The notes below the pieces were generated by a model. The model ran no database searches. It saw only the letters and a list, made by a program, of their open reading frames with translations, and was not told where the DNA came from. From Deltaproteobacteria bacterium (GTDB lineage Bacteria; Desulfobacterota; Binatia; UBA12015): a stretch of DNA of 43,170 nucleotides. Below are positions 7,308 through 14,773 of the stretch, in pieces (within the stretch, counting starts at the first letter, position 1; each line of letters opens with the position of its first letter). The position numbers were made by a program, and so were the translations under genes. The DNA lies in the NCBI GenBank assembly GCA_029262355.1, contig JAJCZO010000339.1, forward strand, positions 1-43,170, written 5' to 3'.

Positions 7308-8132
7308 ATGCAGTCGGTTCGACGAGGAAGGAAGGGAGAGGGGCGGCGCCGGATCCTCGCAGTTCTCGGCGTGATCGCCACCGTGGCTGTCGGGATAGGA
7401 CTACCCGACCCGGCGGTAGCTCAGAGCGCCGCGACCCTCGATGAGAAGAACGAGCAGCTTCGCGCCGAGAACGAACAGCTCCGAGGCGAGCTCGACGCGC
7501 TCCGAAAGAAGGCGGCGGGTGCGTCCGCTGAGGCAACCGTCGCCGCCGAGGAAGCAGCGAGTGGCACAGCGGGCGACGCGGCCATAGCTCCGTCGCCGAG
7601 GCAGTCCTCCTCATCGACGGCGGTCGTCCCGGAGTACGTCCCGATGAACCGCGTGTCGCTCACGGTGAGCACCGACGAGGCCGGCGCGGTCAAGGTCATC
7701 GGTACGCCCTGGTATCGAACGGTCCCGAGCACCGGCCTATTGCCGCGGCGCGAGTTCATCCAGTTCCGCGGCGCGCCCGCTCGTGGCGGCCGCCCCGAAC
7801 AAATCTGGATGAGCCTCAACCGACAGGGCGTGCCAGCGCCGCTGGGAGCGGACACGAGCGGACAGCTGCAGATCGGCGCATGGACCGGTGAGGCCGTCGT
7901 CGTCGACCAGGAGACCTCGAGACGCCGACGCCTGGGCCGCCAATCCGCCGTGCCGCCGCGCAGAGACGAGAACACCGTATTCGCATTCCCCGCCGGCGCC
8001 CTCGCGAAGCTCGCGCTGAGCGACCGGGCCAGCTTCGACGCCGGCCCGGTTCACTTCGAGTTCACCGATGAGACCATCGCGGCGGCATCGGCGCTGGCCG
8101 CGCGCCTGGCGCGAGAGCAGCAGTCACCATGA
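7308..8132 (+). CDS. Hypothetical exported protein with N-terminal coiled coil
   Basis: 274 residues and no family recognised. After a basic start (MQSVRRGRKGEGRRR) comes a hydrophobic segment (residues 17-37, ending AVA-QS) that looks like a signal peptide or anchor. A short heptad coiled coil follows (LDEKNEQLRAENEQLRGELDALRKK, about 42-68), then a low-complexity Ala/Ser linker. A folded domain of about 160 residues (from VSLTVSTDEAGAVKVIG) starts near residue 115. A TAGAAT hexamer 15 bp upstream may be the -10 box. The last 4 bp overlap the start of the EF-hand gene (ATGA), so the two are translated together and may work as a pair in the envelope. Confidence 0.7.
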   Translation: MQSVRRGRKGEGRRRILAVLGVIATVAVGIGLPDPAVAQSAATLDEKNEQLRAENEQLRGELDALRKKAAGASAEATVAAEEAASGTAGDAAIAPSPRQSSSSTAVVPEYVPMNRVSLTVSTDEAGAVKVIGTPWYRTVPSTGLLPRREFIQFRGAPARGGRPEQIWMSLNRQGVPAPLGADTSGQLQIGAWTGEAVVVDQETSRRRRLGRQSAVPPRRDENTVFAFPAGALAKLALSDRASFDAGPVHFEFTDETIAAASALAARLAREQQSP

Positions 8133-8623
8133 ACCGACTGCTCTGGATGTCCGCCATCGCCGCCTGGGTCGCCGTCGCGACGCCGGCCGAAGCCACAGAT
8201 CCCAGCCCCGCGCCCACGCCTCATCTCTTCAAGAAGGCCTTCGACGCGGCGGATACGGACGACGACGGGAAGTTGTCCGCCACAGAGGCCAAGAAGGGCG
8301 GCTTCTTCTCAGCGGAGTCGTTCAAGGACACCGACTACGACGAAGACGGGAACGTCACGCTGTACGAGCTCGGCAAGGCCGTTACGAAGAGCACACAGGA
8401 CTGGCTCGACGTCCACGACGAGCACGACAAAGACGGAGATGGGCACGTCGACAAGAACGAGGCGAAGTTCGGCTCTCGCATCTACACCGTGTTCGATCGG
8501 GCCGATGCGAACAAGGACAGCAAGGTCAATCAGCAGGAGATCAAGGACTACGCCGCGCAGGGGTACTACAGCGAGAGTGCGCCCTACCCGCTCGTGCCGA
8601 ACATCATCAACAAGAAGTTCTAG
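8129..8623 (+). CDS. Exported EF-hand calcium-binding protein
   Basis: 164 residues with a Sec signal peptide (about residues 1-22, cleavage after ...TPAEA). Four EF-hand loops are visible: residues 42-53 (DTDDDGKLSATE), 69-80 (DYDEDGNVTLYE), 100-111 (DKDGDGHVDKNE) and 126-137 (DANKDSKVNQQE). The first three keep Asp at 1/3/5, Gly at 6 and Glu at 12. The fourth has Ser in place of the central Gly and may bind more weakly. It is likely a periplasmic or secreted calcium buffer or sensor. Its ATG overlaps the preceding gene by 4 bp. A hairpin follows the stop. Confidence 0.87.
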   Translation: MNRLLWMSAIAAWVAVATPAEATDPSPAPTPHLFKKAFDAADTDDDGKLSATEAKKGGFFSAESFKDTDYDEDGNVTLYELGKAVTKSTQDWLDVHDEHDKDGDGHVDKNEAKFGSRIYTVFDRADANKDSKVNQQEIKDYAAQGYYSESAPYPLVPNIINKKF

Positions 8624-8624
8624 A

Positions 8625-8648
8625 GCGCCTCGCGGCCAGACGAGGCGC
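8625..8648. terminator. Bidirectional hairpin between convergent genes
   Basis: GCGCCTCG (8625-8632) and CGAGGCGC (8641-8648) form a perfect 8-bp stem with an 8-nt loop, right after the EF-hand stop codon and before the convergent PhyH stop. There is no U-run on either strand, so intrinsic termination would be weak. Confidence 0.5.
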
Positions 8649-8660
8649 AACGGCAGTGCG

Positions 8661-9503
8661 TTACGGCTCGCGCTGCTGAACCTCGAAGATCGTGCGAACC
8701 TTGCTCGGCCCCACCTGACATGGGCGCGAATCGTGGCGGGCCCATCGCGCCGGCTTCCCCCGGATCAACATGTCGCCGTGAGGGCTGCGCTTGACCAGGT
8801 CGGTGTAGGCGAACGCGTCCGCAGGAGCGTACGTCTGCAGCAGCAGCGGCCGCTCGTGCTCGGATAGGTTCGGCTCCGAGCCATGCACCGTCCGACAATT
8901 GTGCACGGTGACACTGCCCGCCGGCCCGGTCGGATACACCGCGCTCTCGACGTCCACGCGCGCCACGTCCTCGTCCGAGAGACAACCCACCCAAGCATCA
9001 CCGTCGTATTGATCGAACAAATCGGCGCGGTGACTGCCGGGGATGAAGCCGACATTCCCCATGCCCGCCTCGACGTCCGACAAGAACACGCCGATCGTGA
9101 GCGGTCCGTAGTTCGTGTGCGGCCAGAACTGGATGTCCTGATGCCACTTCACCTCTTCTCCTCCGCGCGGCGCCTTGAAGTTCAGCTTCCCGTGGTGAAA
9201 CTTCAGATCCGTGCCCAGCAGGTCCTCGGCCAGGTCGGTCAGCACGGAGGCGGTCGCGAACTCCCAGAACGTCTCGTGAAGATCCACCGGCGAAACGAGT
9301 CGACGCAGTCGGGGACGCTCGGAACAATGGCTCGGCTCCAAGTCGAACACGACGTTGGACTCAGTGAGTTCCCGCGAGCGCTCGACGAACTCCGCCGTGG
9401 TATCGCGAAGCCTCCCGACCCACGCATCGTCCACCAGCCCGGGCATCGAGATGAAGCCGTCTCGTTCGTACGCGGCGCACTGATCTTCACTCAGCACTTT
9501 CAT
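8661..9503 (-). CDS. Phytanoyl-CoA dioxygenase (PhyH) family Fe(II)/2-oxoglutarate oxygenase
   Basis: 280 residues from ATG 9503; an in-frame ATG at 9512 would add three residues. The double-stranded beta-helix iron site is complete: H121-x-D123 in WHQD and distal His207 in RTVHGS. Arg218 (ERPLLL) is placed to hold 2-oxoglutarate. Such enzymes hydroxylate or otherwise oxidise small lipids, acyl-CoAs and secondary metabolites. The start is GFISMPGLV, typical of the family. It is divergent from the CCD1 gene and shares its control region (9535-9574). That suggests both act on one substrate pathway, but the true substrate is unknown. Confidence 0.87.
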   Translation of the reverse strand: MKVLSEDQCAAYERDGFISMPGLVDDAWVGRLRDTTAEFVERSRELTESNVVFDLEPSHCSERPRLRRLVSPVDLHETFWEFATASVLTDLAEDLLGTDLKFHHGKLNFKAPRGGEEVKWHQDIQFWPHTNYGPLTIGVFLSDVEAGMGNVGFIPGSHRADLFDQYDGDAWVGCLSDEDVARVDVESAVYPTGPAGSVTVHNCRTVHGSEPNLSEHERPLLLQTYAPADAFAYTDLVKRSPHGDMLIRGKPARWARHDSRPCQVGPSKVRTIFEVQQREP

Positions 9504-9534
9504 TGTCCACATCCTATCCAAGGGAGGCCCCGTG

Positions 9535-9574
9535 TTGACAGGGCCCCGAGCCTGATCGTAGTGGATACTCACTA
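9535..9574 (+). promoter_or_regulatory. Promoter/operator of CCD1 (shared motif copy A)
   Basis: TTGACA (9535-9540), 18 bp, then the 16-mer TAGTGGATACTCACTA (9559-9574), whose ends TAGTG/CACTA form an inverted repeat. An almost identical arrangement precedes CCD2 (31026-31064, minus strand), with 14 of 16 bases the same. The element overlaps the expected -10 position, so it may be a repressor operator or itself part of an unusual promoter. Because PhyH is divergent, one bound factor could regulate both. Confidence 0.65.
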
Positions 9575-9615
9575 ATAGATTCATGAACGCGGAAACGACC
9601 GCGAGGAGGACGTCG

Positions 9616-10989
9616 ATGGCCAACGAGTACCTTGAAGGCAACTTCGCTCCGGTAACGGAGGAGGTCACCCTCCCCTGCACCGAGATCAAAGGTGAGATCC
9701 CGACCGATCTCGCTGGCTACTTCCTCCGCAACGGGCCCAACAACCAGTTCGAGCCGATCAGCAACGAACTCTACCACCCGTTCGATGGCGATGGGATGAT
9801 CCATCAACTCGAGTTCAAGGACGGGAAGGCGACGTATCGGAACCGCTGGATCGAGACGCCGGGCTTTCTGCGTGAGCGCAAAGAGGGCAAGTCCATCTGG
9901 GGCGGCTTTAGCACGATCGGCAAGATCGAAACCCCGCCCGACATGCCAATGAAGAACCTCGCGAACACGGCGCTCGCGTTCCACAACGGCAAGCTCCTCG
10001 CGACGTGGGAAGCCGGTAGTCCGTTCGAGATCGGCCTCCCCAACCTGGAGACGATCGGCGCGCAAACGTTCAATGAGGGATGGACACAAGCCGTCTCCGC
10101 CCATCCCAAGGTCGACCCGCGCACGGGTGAGATGATCGTCTTCTGCTACTCACCGGCCGAACCGCCGTACGTCCGCTACGGCGTGATCGACGCGAACGGC
10201 AAAGCGACGCACCAGACCGGCATCGATCTCGCCGGCGCCCCCGTGATGATTCACGACATGGCGATCACGAAGAACTACAGCCTCATCTTCGACATGCCGG
10301 TCACCTTCTCGATCGAGCGCATCATGAACGGAGGCAAGGCCTTCGATTGGGAGCCCGAGAACGGCACGCGAGTCGGCATCCTGCCCCGTTACGGCGACGG
10401 ATCCGAGACGAAGTGGTTCGATGTGGCCACCGGGTACATCTTCCATGTGTTCAACGCGTGGGAGGAAGGCGACGACATCGTACTCGACTGCTGCCGAACC
10501 GACCGCACGTCGATTCTCGACCAGGACGAAGGCCAGACCGACGATCAGCAGGCTCGGCTTCACCGATATCGGTTCAACATGACGACCGGGAAGGTGGACG
10601 AGCAGCGCGTCAACGACACACCGCTCGAGTTCTCACGCATCAATGAGACCATGATCGGGGAAGAGACCCGTTACGGCTATGCGTCACGCTTCCACCCTAC
10701 CCGCGGCCTGCTCTTCAACGCCATGCTGAAGCACGACCGCGAAAGCGACCGGATCGACGCCATCGAGATGGGAGACACGCAGTTCAACCAAGAAATCGTG
10801 TTCGCGCCGCGCGTGAGCAGCCGATCTGAGGACGACGGCTACGTCCTCGGATTCATCCACGACGAAGCGGATGACCGCACCGAGTGCTGGATCGTCGACG
10901 CTCAGAAGTTCACCGAGGGCCCGATTGCGCGCGTCCGGACGCCGAAGCGCGTACCGTACGGCTTTCACGCTCACTGGGTGGGAGCCTGA
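9616..10989 (+). CDS. Carotenoid-cleavage-type dioxygenase (RPE65/CCD family), copy 1
   Basis: 457 residues from ATG 9616, picked over the ATG at 9583 because GAGGAGG lies just upstream of it. The four iron-ligand histidines of the seven-bladed propeller family are present: His163 (AHPKVDP), His213 (MIHDMAITKNY), His277 (IFHVFNAW) and His451 (YGFHAHW). The N-terminal L-R-N-G-P-N and HPFDGDGMIH segments are also typical. These Fe(II) enzymes cut C=C bonds in carotenoids, apocarotenoids or stilbenes. It is followed after 2 bp by an NTF2-like protein gene. A paralogue lies at 29590. No carotenoid biosynthesis genes are in the window, so substrate assignment is open. Confidence 0.92.
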   Translation: MANEYLEGNFAPVTEEVTLPCTEIKGEIPTDLAGYFLRNGPNNQFEPISNELYHPFDGDGMIHQLEFKDGKATYRNRWIETPGFLRERKEGKSIWGGFSTIGKIETPPDMPMKNLANTALAFHNGKLLATWEAGSPFEIGLPNLETIGAQTFNEGWTQAVSAHPKVDPRTGEMIVFCYSPAEPPYVRYGVIDANGKATHQTGIDLAGAPVMIHDMAITKNYSLIFDMPVTFSIERIMNGGKAFDWEPENGTRVGILPRYGDGSETKWFDVATGYIFHVFNAWEEGDDIVLDCCRTDRTSILDQDEGQTDDQQARLHRYRFNMTTGKVDEQRVNDTPLEFSRINETMIGEETRYGYASRFHPTRGLLFNAMLKHDRESDRIDAIEMGDTQFNQEIVFAPRVSSRSEDDGYVLGFIHDEADDRTECWIVDAQKFTEGPIARVRTPKRVPYGFHAHWVGA

Positions 10990-10991
10990 CC

Positions 10992-11426
10992 GTGGCTGAT
11001 CCGACACACGAGGAACTCCTGGCCGCCCACCGAAAGCGTGAAGACAACGTCCGGGTGGTGAAGGCGGCACTTGCCGCCTTCAACAGCGGTGACACCGAAG
11101 CGTTTCTAGGCAATTTCAGCGACGACATGCATTTCCAGATGAACGGCTCGCATCAGTTCTCGAACCACTGCAGCAGCAAAGCCGAGTTCATCGAGTTGGT
11201 GGGTCGCGTCGTGCAAGGCCTGGACGAGATGATCACCCTGGAGATCAAGAACCTCATCCCGAGCGACAACTGGGTCGTCGTCGAGACGTACGGGAGCGCA
11301 AAGACGACGTCTGGCGAGCCGTACCACAACACCTACTGCATGATGTGGCGCTTCGAGAACGGCAAGATCGTCGAGTTCAAGGAGCACAACGACTCCTCGC
11401 TCGTCGAGAAGATGTTCCCCGCGTAG
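10992..11426 (+). CDS. NTF2/SnoaL-like protein
   Basis: 144 residues starting at GTG 10992, two bases after the CCD1 stop, with GGGAG 8 bp before the start. The protein has the cone-shaped SnoaL/NTF2 pattern: an N-terminal helix (ALAAFNSGDTEAFLGNFSDDMHF) then alternating strands ending in the common 'MMWRFENGKIVEFKEHND' segment. Members are small-molecule isomerases, cyclases, hydrolases or binding proteins. Operon position suggests that it handles the CCD1 product. The long in-frame extension upstream overlaps CCD1 in another frame and is rejected as coding. Confidence 0.85.
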   Translation: MADPTHEELLAAHRKREDNVRVVKAALAAFNSGDTEAFLGNFSDDMHFQMNGSHQFSNHCSSKAEFIELVGRVVQGLDEMITLEIKNLIPSDNWVVVETYGSAKTTSGEPYHNTYCMMWRFENGKIVEFKEHNDSSLVEKMFPA

Positions 11427-11436
11427 CTCCCGTGTA

Positions 11437-11462
11437 GGGGCGGCGGACGTGTCCGCCGCCCC
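11437..11462. terminator. Strong GC hairpin between convergent genes
   Basis: GGGGCGGCGG and CCGCCGCCCC pair over 10 bp around ACGTGT, immediately after the NTF2-like gene and abutting the MFS stop codon. This is typical placement for a shared terminator. The U-tract is poor (CCCCTTACC), so the confidence is moderate. Confidence 0.6.
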
Positions 11463-12773
11463 TTACCGCTCCGGCGAGATTTCGTCGAGACTCCGCCCGG
11501 TCGTTTCCGGAAACGCGAGCCATACGATCACCGGCGCAACAAGCGCCAGGCTCGCCAGGATCGAAATGGCGACGCCGTGTGAGCCAAAGGCCACGTACAA
11601 CGCCGACTCCAGAGACAACCCGAGCACCGCGCCTAGGGTAGACAGCGTAGCCCGAGCACCGGCGGCGGTAGATCGGTACGACGTCGGAAAGAGTTCGACT
11701 CCGTACATGGACAAGAGCACACCGCTGCCCATGCCGAAGAACAACAGCGCGACCCAAAGAAACGGCAGGAAACCCCACCACGCGTTGTAGAACGCGATGA
11801 CGACCACGGGCATCACCGAGAGGAACACCAGTGTCGTCCTCTTGCGCCCGAACCGGTCGCTCCACCGACCGGCCAGCGTGTTGGCAAACACTCCGAGCGC
11901 CCCACCGAAGAACCCCATGAGACCGACCATCGCCGGGGGGAAGCTGTGAACGTCCTGCAGGAACTTGGGTGCGAAAAAGAAGGCCGCCCGCTCGGCCAGC
12001 CCAAGAAGAAGGAAGATCGAGCCGATCGCGACGAACCGGGCGGGATACTGGCGGATCAGCCCGCGCACCGGCGCGAGAAACCCGGCGGGCCCTGATTCAC
12101 TTCGCGCGGCCACAAGACGCGCGTAGTACGGCGTCTCCGCCATGTCGCGGCGCATCCATGCCACCATCGCCAGGGGCACCAACCCCACGAGATAAAGAGA
12201 CCGCCAACCCATGGGGAGGATGTCGACGAAGGCAAACAAAAAGTAGGCGAGCCCATGGCCACACGCGGAGAGCGCCGCCAGCGCACCGATTCCCCAGCCG
12301 CGCGCGTCGTCGTCCAACTCCTCCCCGATCACGACGATCGCAAGGGCATACTCGGCCGTGATGAACATGCGGGCGAGAAACTGGAAGGCGACGAACGTCT
12401 CTGCATTCGGTGAGAACGCCGTCGCCCCCGTAAGCCCGGTGTACGCGACGATCGTCCCCATGAGGACACGGCGCCGGCCCAGGCGATCGGCCGCCCAGGT
12501 GAGCAGGATGGCCAGCATCGAGCCGAACATCACGATCGACGAGAAAAGCCCGAGGCTCTCCTCGGGCATCGCGAGATCGGACTGGATCTGCTTCAGCGCC
12601 AGCGAGAACAACCCGGCGTCGTACTGGTCGAAGAAAGAGGCCGTCGAGACGAGTGCCAGGACTTTCCACTGCCGCCGGGTCAGAGCCGGCGGCTCACCCA
12701 AGAAGCGGAAGCGATCGAGCCAGCTGGGACGGAAACTTCGATCCTCAGCCGGATCGTGGGGACCAGCGGACAT
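11463..12773 (-). CDS. MFS transporter, metabolite:proton symporter type
   Basis: 436 residues with about 12 transmembrane helices. The MFS signature between helices 2 and 3 is present (WAADRLGRRRVLMG) and is repeated in the second half (GRWSDRFGRKRTT). An N-terminal cytosolic tail of about 35 residues precedes helix 1, which carries FFDQYDAGLFSL. This is the D-x-x-D region found in the aromatic-acid and sugar/metabolite symporter groups. It is convergent with the CCD1-NTF2 operon and could import the substrate or export the product, but co-regulation is not shown. An inverted repeat sits just before the start. Confidence 0.88.
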   Translation of the reverse strand: MSAGPHDPAEDRSFRPSWLDRFRFLGEPPALTRRQWKVLALVSTASFFDQYDAGLFSLALKQIQSDLAMPEESLGLFSSIVMFGSMLAILLTWAADRLGRRRVLMGTIVAYTGLTGATAFSPNAETFVAFQFLARMFITAEYALAIVVIGEELDDDARGWGIGALAALSACGHGLAYFLFAFVDILPMGWRSLYLVGLVPLAMVAWMRRDMAETPYYARLVAARSESGPAGFLAPVRGLIRQYPARFVAIGSIFLLLGLAERAAFFFAPKFLQDVHSFPPAMVGLMGFFGGALGVFANTLAGRWSDRFGRKRTTLVFLSVMPVVVIAFYNAWWGFLPFLWVALLFFGMGSGVLLSMYGVELFPTSYRSTAAGARATLSTLGAVLGLSLESALYVAFGSHGVAISILASLALVAPVIVWLAFPETTGRSLDEISPER

Positions 12774-12777
12774 CGGA

Positions 12778-12797
12778 TTCTTGTATCAATCCAAGAA
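12778..12797. promoter_or_regulatory. Inverted repeat upstream of the MFS gene
   Basis: TTCTTG (12778-12783) and CAAGAA (12792-12797) are perfect inverted arms separated by 8 bp, 4 bp before the MFS ATG. No Shine-Dalgarno is seen. On the minus strand TGATACAAG could be an extended -10 box, which would give a very short leader. This could be an operator overlapping the promoter. Confidence 0.4.
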
Positions 12798-12814
12798 GAC
12801 GCGTGCAGGTTCCT

Positions 12815-13222
12815 CTATGGTTGTCCCTCGACTTCAGCGAGCCCTTCGGAAAGCGTCAGCCACGGCTGCTTGCTCTTGGTCCAGACCTGAACGGCAGGCT
12901 CGAGCCACGAGCGGTCGTCCAGAGTGCCCGGCTTCACGTTGTACGTCCCCGCGAGCTTCTGTGGATCGTGATAGACCCGCACGCCGCAGGTCGGGCAAAA
13001 GTAGCAATCGATCGGGTTTCCACTATCCGCGATGCGTCGATAGACCTTGGTCTCGCCCGTGATCGAGAACGACTCCTGCTTCACGATCAGGCTCATGCCA
13101 AACGCGCTGCCCGACTGCCGCTGACACTCGGTGCAGTGGCAGATCGCGAGAACCACCGGCTCGCCTTCGATGCGGTAGCGCACCGCGCCACACCCACACC
13201 CTCCATCTCGCGACTCCGCCAT
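12815..13222 (-). CDS. GFA-family (Mss4-fold) zinc-binding protein
   Basis: 135 residues from ATG 13222. Cysteine motifs fit the glutathione-dependent formaldehyde-activating (GFA) family: CGC at 9-11, CHCTEC at 28-33, then CYFCPTCG in the middle. True GFA enzymes add glutathione to formaldehyde. Many members of the family are uncharacterised zinc proteins, so the reaction is not assigned. It lies 10 bp downstream of the exported peroxiredoxin gene on the same strand. The longer in-frame extension runs through the peroxiredoxin gene in another frame and is rejected. Confidence 0.85.
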   Translation of the reverse strand: MAESRDGGCGCGAVRYRIEGEPVVLAICHCTECQRQSGSAFGMSLIVKQESFSITGETKVYRRIADSGNPIDCYFCPTCGVRVYHDPQKLAGTYNVKPGTLDDRSWLEPAVQVWTKSKQPWLTLSEGLAEVEGQP

Positions 13223-13232
13223 CGACCCGGCA

Positions 13233-13760
13233 CTAGCCCCCGGCGATGTCGGCCAGGACCTGTCCTGCGTGCTCTGCGGGCACGACCGTCTGATACACGT
13301 GCCGCACGCGACCGCGGGGGCCCACGAGGTAGGAGATGCGCCTGGTGTATTTCGGCCCGCCCGGCTCTGCGGCGCCAACCGCGTAGGCGAGCGACCCATC
13401 GTCGGAAAGGAGCCGGAAGGGGAATGACTCTGCCGCCACGAAGGCGGCATTTGCCTTCGGCGAATCGAACGATACCCCGAGAACCTCGACACCCGCGGAC
13501 ACGAACCCAGCGTGCTCATCGCGAAGGGTCTGCCCTTCGATGGTACACCCGGGGGTCTGCGCCTTGGGGTAGAACCACATCAGGTAGCTCTTGCCCGCGA
13601 GGTCCTTCGCCGCCACCACCTTGCCCGTGTGATCGCGAAGGCTCCAGTCGGGCATGGGTTCGCCCTCGTCCAACATCGCCGCTTCCGCGGTGGCCGCGCC
13701 CAGCAGCGCGAGGCCAGCCCCAAGGGCAACGATGGCGGACGTCGTTCGGATTCGCTTCAT
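13233..13760 (-). CDS. Exported peroxiredoxin (Bcp/AhpC-TSA family)
   Basis: 175 residues with a Sec signal peptide (MKRIRTTSAIVALGAGLAL..., cleavage near ATAEA). The thioredoxin fold carries the peroxidatic motif YPKAQTPGCT with Thr69 and Cys72, and Arg80 of the family follows. In classical Bcp the resolving cysteine lies five residues after the peroxidatic one; here that position is Gln77, so it is probably a 1-Cys type or uses an external reductant. It would reduce peroxides in the periplasm. It lies between the universal stress protein and the GFA gene on the same strand. Confidence 0.88.
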   Translation of the reverse strand: MKRIRTTSAIVALGAGLALLGAATAEAAMLDEGEPMPDWSLRDHTGKVVAAKDLAGKSYLMWFYPKAQTPGCTIEGQTLRDEHAGFVSAGVEVLGVSFDSPKANAAFVAAESFPFRLLSDDGSLAYAVGAAEPGGPKYTRRISYLVGPRGRVRHVYQTVVPAEHAGQVLADIAGG

Positions 13761-13780
13761 CCCCCAAGCTTGCCCGGGAA

Positions 13781-14707
13781 TCAGTCGACGTCAACGTCTC
13801 CGGTGGGTCGCCGGACCGTCAGCACCGGACACGGGGCCGCCGGAAGCACGCGTTCAGCCACGCTCCCAAAGAAGAGCCTCTTGAGGCCGGAATGGCCGTG
13901 CGTGCCCATGGCGATCAGATCGGCACCGGCCTCGCGAGCCTCTTCGTCGATCACGTGCGCCGGGTCCCCCTCGCGCTCCTTGGTCTCCACCTCGAAGCCG
14001 GCCTCGCGCAGAGGCTTCGCGGCCGCCTCGAGCTGTTCGCGTGCCCCTGCGACGAACGCCGTCAGGTCCGGCTCGAGGCCGGCTACCGGCCATCCCAAGC
14101 CGGCACCGGGCGGGATCGTCCATACGTGAAGAAGGATGATCCTCTTCGCCTCCGAGACAGGACCCAGGATTGCCATCGCCGCCTCGACCGCCCGAGAGGC
14201 ATCATCGGAGAAATCCGTCGGCACCAGAAGCGTGTGAATCGGGCGGTGGGCGCCCACCTGCTCCTGCGGAACCGCCAGCACCGGGCACGTCGCGTCGCGG
14301 ACGACCCGCGCGGCGACCGAGCCCAGGAACAAGCGCTCCAGGGCCGTCATTCCCCGCGCGCCAACGACGACGAGGCCGACCTCCGTGCGCCCAGCCTCCT
14401 CGACGATCGCATCGGCGGCCGAGCCAGACCGAAGCGAAACCTCGACATCGAGACCGCTGGACCGAAGAGCCACGGCGTTGTGGTCGAGAAGCTGCTGCGC
14501 ATGGACGCGATCGCGCTCGTAGAACTCCGGAGGCAAGGGAACGATCTCCGGCGTCAGCGCGACCGGGGGCGCCTGAAGAGCGTGAAAAAGCTCGAGAGGC
14601 ACGCCGTGAACGCGTGCCACTTGCGCCGCCCACTCGATCGCGCCCTGAGCGTTCTCGGAAAAGTCAGTGGCAACCAGAACCTTCTGTAGCTTCGAATCGG
14701 GGAGCAT
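13781..14707 (-). CDS. Tandem-domain universal stress protein (UspA family)
   Basis: 308 residues made of two Usp domains of about 150 residues each. Both keep the ATP-binding G-x2-G-x9-G-(S/T) loop: VVGARGMTALERLFLGS in the first and AMGTHGHSGLKRLFFGS in the second. Each is followed by the CPVL strand. Both halves begin with a V-A-T-D-F-S or V-P-T-D-F-S strand. It is cytosolic, with a likely role in stress tolerance. GAGGA lies just before the ATG at 14707. The exported peroxiredoxin follows 20 bp downstream, which suggests a small oxidative-stress unit. Confidence 0.92.
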   Translation of the reverse strand: MLPDSKLQKVLVATDFSENAQGAIEWAAQVARVHGVPLELFHALQAPPVALTPEIVPLPPEFYERDRVHAQQLLDHNAVALRSSGLDVEVSLRSGSAADAIVEEAGRTEVGLVVVGARGMTALERLFLGSVAARVVRDATCPVLAVPQEQVGAHRPIHTLLVPTDFSDDASRAVEAAMAILGPVSEAKRIILLHVWTIPPGAGLGWPVAGLEPDLTAFVAGAREQLEAAAKPLREAGFEVETKEREGDPAHVIDEEAREAGADLIAMGTHGHSGLKRLFFGSVAERVLPAAPCPVLTVRRPTGDVDVD

Positions 14708-14773
14708 GATTCCTCTCTTTCCGCTTCCAGTGTAACCACACAGAGAGGCGAAGCGACCCGAATTCGCGCGATT

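Noticed and set aside
9366..9380. AGTGAGT-like sequence inside the PhyH gene, similar to the TAGTGAGT half of the shared operator
   Set aside because: Only half the motif matches, the CACTA arm is missing and it lies within coding sequence.
12653..14689. 678-codon plus-strand open frame
   Set aside because: Antisense to the GFA, peroxiredoxin and Usp genes; low-complexity Arg/Pro/His-rich translation without any fold motif.
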